7,515 nt of DNA from Bacillota bacterium (lineage in GTDB: Bacteria; Bacillota; Clostridia; Oscillospirales; Acutalibacteraceae): NCBI GenBank assembly GCA_023420245.1, contig JAEZWL010000050.1, forward strand, positions 1-7,515, written 5' to 3'. The notes beneath the pieces were generated by a model that was not told the DNA's origin, did no database searches, and was given only the letters and a program-made list of their open reading frames with translations. The first letter of the stretch is position 1. Every line of letters starts with the position of its first letter. Shown piece after piece: positions 6,010 through 7,515 of the stretch. The translations under genes and the position numbers were made by a program.

Positions 6010-7377
6010 ATGAAAGCCATTGGGATTGATTTGGGTACGACAAGTATTTGCGGGGTGCTGATTGACGCGCAGTCCGGCAGAATGTTGCGTTCCATTACAA
6101 AAGCGAATACAGCCGCAATGCAAAACGGGCGGTCATTTGAGCGGATACAGAACCCCGGTGCCATAGCGGCGACGGCGCTGGAGATCATTGAGCAGCTGTG
6201 CGCAGAGGAGAAGGAAATCGGGGTAATTGGGATTACCGGTCAAATGCACGGAATTTTATATGTGGATCAAAAAGGGGAGGCGGTCAGCCCCCTCTACACG
6301 TGGCAGGATGAAAGCGGCGCTCAAAACGGAAGCACGGGCGTGTCTTACGCGGAGGAGCTGAGCGGACAAACCGGCTATGCGGTACACACGGGCTATGGCT
6401 GTGTTACCTGCTATTCTCATTTTATGCGGGAGGAAATACCCCATACGGCGCGGGGCATCTGTTCCATAGGCGATTATCTTGCAATGCTGCTTACCAATAC
6501 CCACAACCCGGTAATACACAGCTCAAACGCGGCGAGCTTGGGATGTTACCGCATTTGTGACGATTCCTTTGATTTAACGGCTCTTGCAAAGGCGGGAGTG
6601 GATACGTCCTTTTTTCCGCAAGTGGAGGGAGGCTACCGGATTGTCGGAGAAACTCCCCGGGGAATCAAGGTTGCCTGTGCCATTGGGGATAATCAGGCAA
6701 GCTTTTTGGGCGCGGTAAAAGATATGCGGCACAGCATTTTGGTCAACGTGGGAACCGGGAGTCAAATTTCCTTGATGGCGGCAGAGGATCTCCGCTATGC
6801 CGGTGAGAAAATTGATCTCCGACCCTGTGTCGCAGGCAAAAGGCTGCTGGTGGGCGCCTCTTTGTGCGGCGGCAGAGCATATCATCTGCTGGAACGTTTT
6901 TTTCAATCCGTACTTGAATTTTCGGGGGAAATCACGGAGGACGCGCTTTATGATAAAATGGAAAAGGTTGGTTTTTCGGCGTTGCGAGAGGGAAACCGTC
7001 TCACTGTTTCGACAAAATTTTGCGGAACACGGCAAAATCCCGCAGAGCGTGGGAGGATATTAAATATCGGACTTTCAAATTTTGAAGCGGGACCCATGGT
7101 TATTGGATTTCTTGAGGGGATAGCGGGCGAACTGCTGGAACTGTATCAGGATACAAAGGGAAAGACCTTCAGCCAGCCTGCGATACTGGTTGGCTCGGGA
7201 AACGGAATCAGAAAAAACAAACTCCTGCAAAAAATATGTGAGAATCTGTTTGACCTGCCGATGAAGATACCGCGGTATCAGGAGGAAGCGGCCTATGGTG
7301 CCGCCCTGTATTCTCTGGTGTGCGCGGGAGAATTTCAAACAATGGAGCAGGCGCAAAAAGGGATTGCTTATTTATAA
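6010..7377 (+). CDS. FGGY-family carbohydrate kinase, sedoheptulokinase-like
   Basis: A cytosolic ATP-dependent sugar kinase of 455 residues. The phosphate-binding motif IDLGTTS (6-12) opens the first ribonuclease-H-like domain. GQMHG (77-81) is the substrate-loop motif. GDNQAS (226-231) carries the catalytic base D227. VGTGSQ (247-252) and VGSGNGIRKN (394-403) are the phosphate and adenosine motifs of the second domain. Several segments resemble sedoheptulokinase more than xylulokinase, compared from memory: TWQD (97-100), HTGYGC (126-131), the IGDYLAMLL region with NAASLG (173-178), GASLCGG (282-288) and the short length. The inferred reaction is sedoheptulose + ATP to sedoheptulose 7-phosphate, a transketolase substrate. 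Xylulose, ribulose or erythrulose remain possible. The start at 6010 is supported by GGGAGG six bases upstream; a longer open frame back to 5902 is rejected. The next gene begins about 40 bases downstream, in the same unit. Confidence 0.9.
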   Translation: MKAIGIDLGTTSICGVLIDAQSGRMLRSITKANTAAMQNGRSFERIQNPGAIAATALEIIEQLCAEEKEIGVIGITGQMHGILYVDQKGEAVSPLYTWQDESGAQNGSTGVSYAEELSGQTGYAVHTGYGCVTCYSHFMREEIPHTARGICSIGDYLAMLLTNTHNPVIHSSNAASLGCYRICDDSFDLTALAKAGVDTSFFPQVEGGYRIVGETPRGIKVACAIGDNQASFLGAVKDMRHSILVNVGTGSQISLMAAEDLRYAGEKIDLRPCVAGKRLLVGASLCGGRAYHLLERFFQSVLEFSGEITEDALYDKMEKVGFSALREGNRLTVSTKFCGTRQNPAERGRILNIGLSNFEAGPMVIGFLEGIAGELLELYQDTKGKTFSQPAILVGSGNGIRKNKLLQKICENLFDLPMKIPRYQEEAAYGAALYSLVCAGEFQTMEQAQKGIAYL

Positions 7378-7415
7378 TTGTTATCAGGATTTATATAAGG
7401 ACTAAGGATGAAAGT

Positions 7416-7515
7416 GTGATAAAGATGAAAATAATGAATGTAAGCGACCCGGAATTCCGTAAATACGGAAGAGTGGTCAAAGGCTACGATTGCTCCGAAT
7501 TGATACAGGCAATGC
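7416..7515 (+). CDS. N-terminus of a probable DUF4867-family protein (3' end outside window)
   Basis: Only about 30 residues are visible. From ATG 7425 they read MKIMNVSDPEFRKYGRVV followed by KGYDCSELIQAM. The pattern SDPEF-KYGRV-GYD resembles, from memory, the N-terminus of DUF4867 proteins, an uncharacterised roughly 200-residue family of Firmicutes and Bacteroidetes. GTG 7416 is given as start because AAGGA (7404-7408) is 7 bases upstream. ATG 7425 has no ribosome binding site at a normal distance but fits the family start slightly better. The gene follows the kinase by 38 bases and is probably co-transcribed. No function is assigned; location suggests a part in the same sugar pathway, for example an isomerase or epimerase step. 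Confidence 0.55.
   Translation, partial: MIKMKIMNVSDPEFRKYGRVVKGYDCSELIQAM

Overview
The window looks like part of a Clostridia (Firmicutes) chromosome, probably Oscillospiraceae/Ruminococcaceae-like. The evidence is strong AGGAGG-type ribosome binding sites, moderate GC, a transketolase split into separate N- and C-terminal proteins as is common in Clostridia, and sugar-catabolic genes packed on one strand. All eight supported genes are on the + strand. No tRNA, rRNA, CRISPR array, transposase or phage gene is visible. This assignment is by eye, without database searches.

Layout. Positions 1-607 hold the C-terminal two thirds of a ribose/galactose-type ABC transporter substrate-binding protein. 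It is followed by a weak hairpin and a highly structured palindromic, MITE-like element (about 657-796, flanked by a repeated CTGTCAGTTAT). A four-gene cluster then runs 897-4590: a sorbitol/xylitol dehydrogenase-like zinc enzyme, a short-chain dehydrogenase, and the N- and C-terminal halves of transketolase. A 138-base gap with a perfect 9-bp stem precedes a second zinc dehydrogenase (4729-5778), which has an altered catalytic loop. A hairpin terminator candidate (5826-5863) and a leader of about 145 bases come before an FGGY carbohydrate kinase (6010-7377). The last gene starts at 7416 or 7425, runs off the window, and resembles the uncharacterised DUF4867 family.

How the genes fit together. 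The set reads as a polyol/ketose catabolic locus: uptake by an ABC transporter, oxidation of a sugar alcohol to a ketose by one or more of three dehydrogenases, phosphorylation by the kinase, and entry into the pentose phosphate pathway through transketolase. The kinase resembles sedoheptulokinase more than xylulokinase: it has WQD after the QMHG motif, a TGYGC segment, an NAAS segment and a length of only 455 residues. Its product would then be sedoheptulose 7-phosphate, which is a direct transketolase substrate. The main hypothesis is therefore that this is a catabolic system for sedoheptulose or a heptitol such as volemitol. A pentitol or tetritol pathway remains the alternative.

Intergenic DNA. 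No gene-free stretch exceeds 300 bases. The longest (608-896) is mostly the palindromic element.
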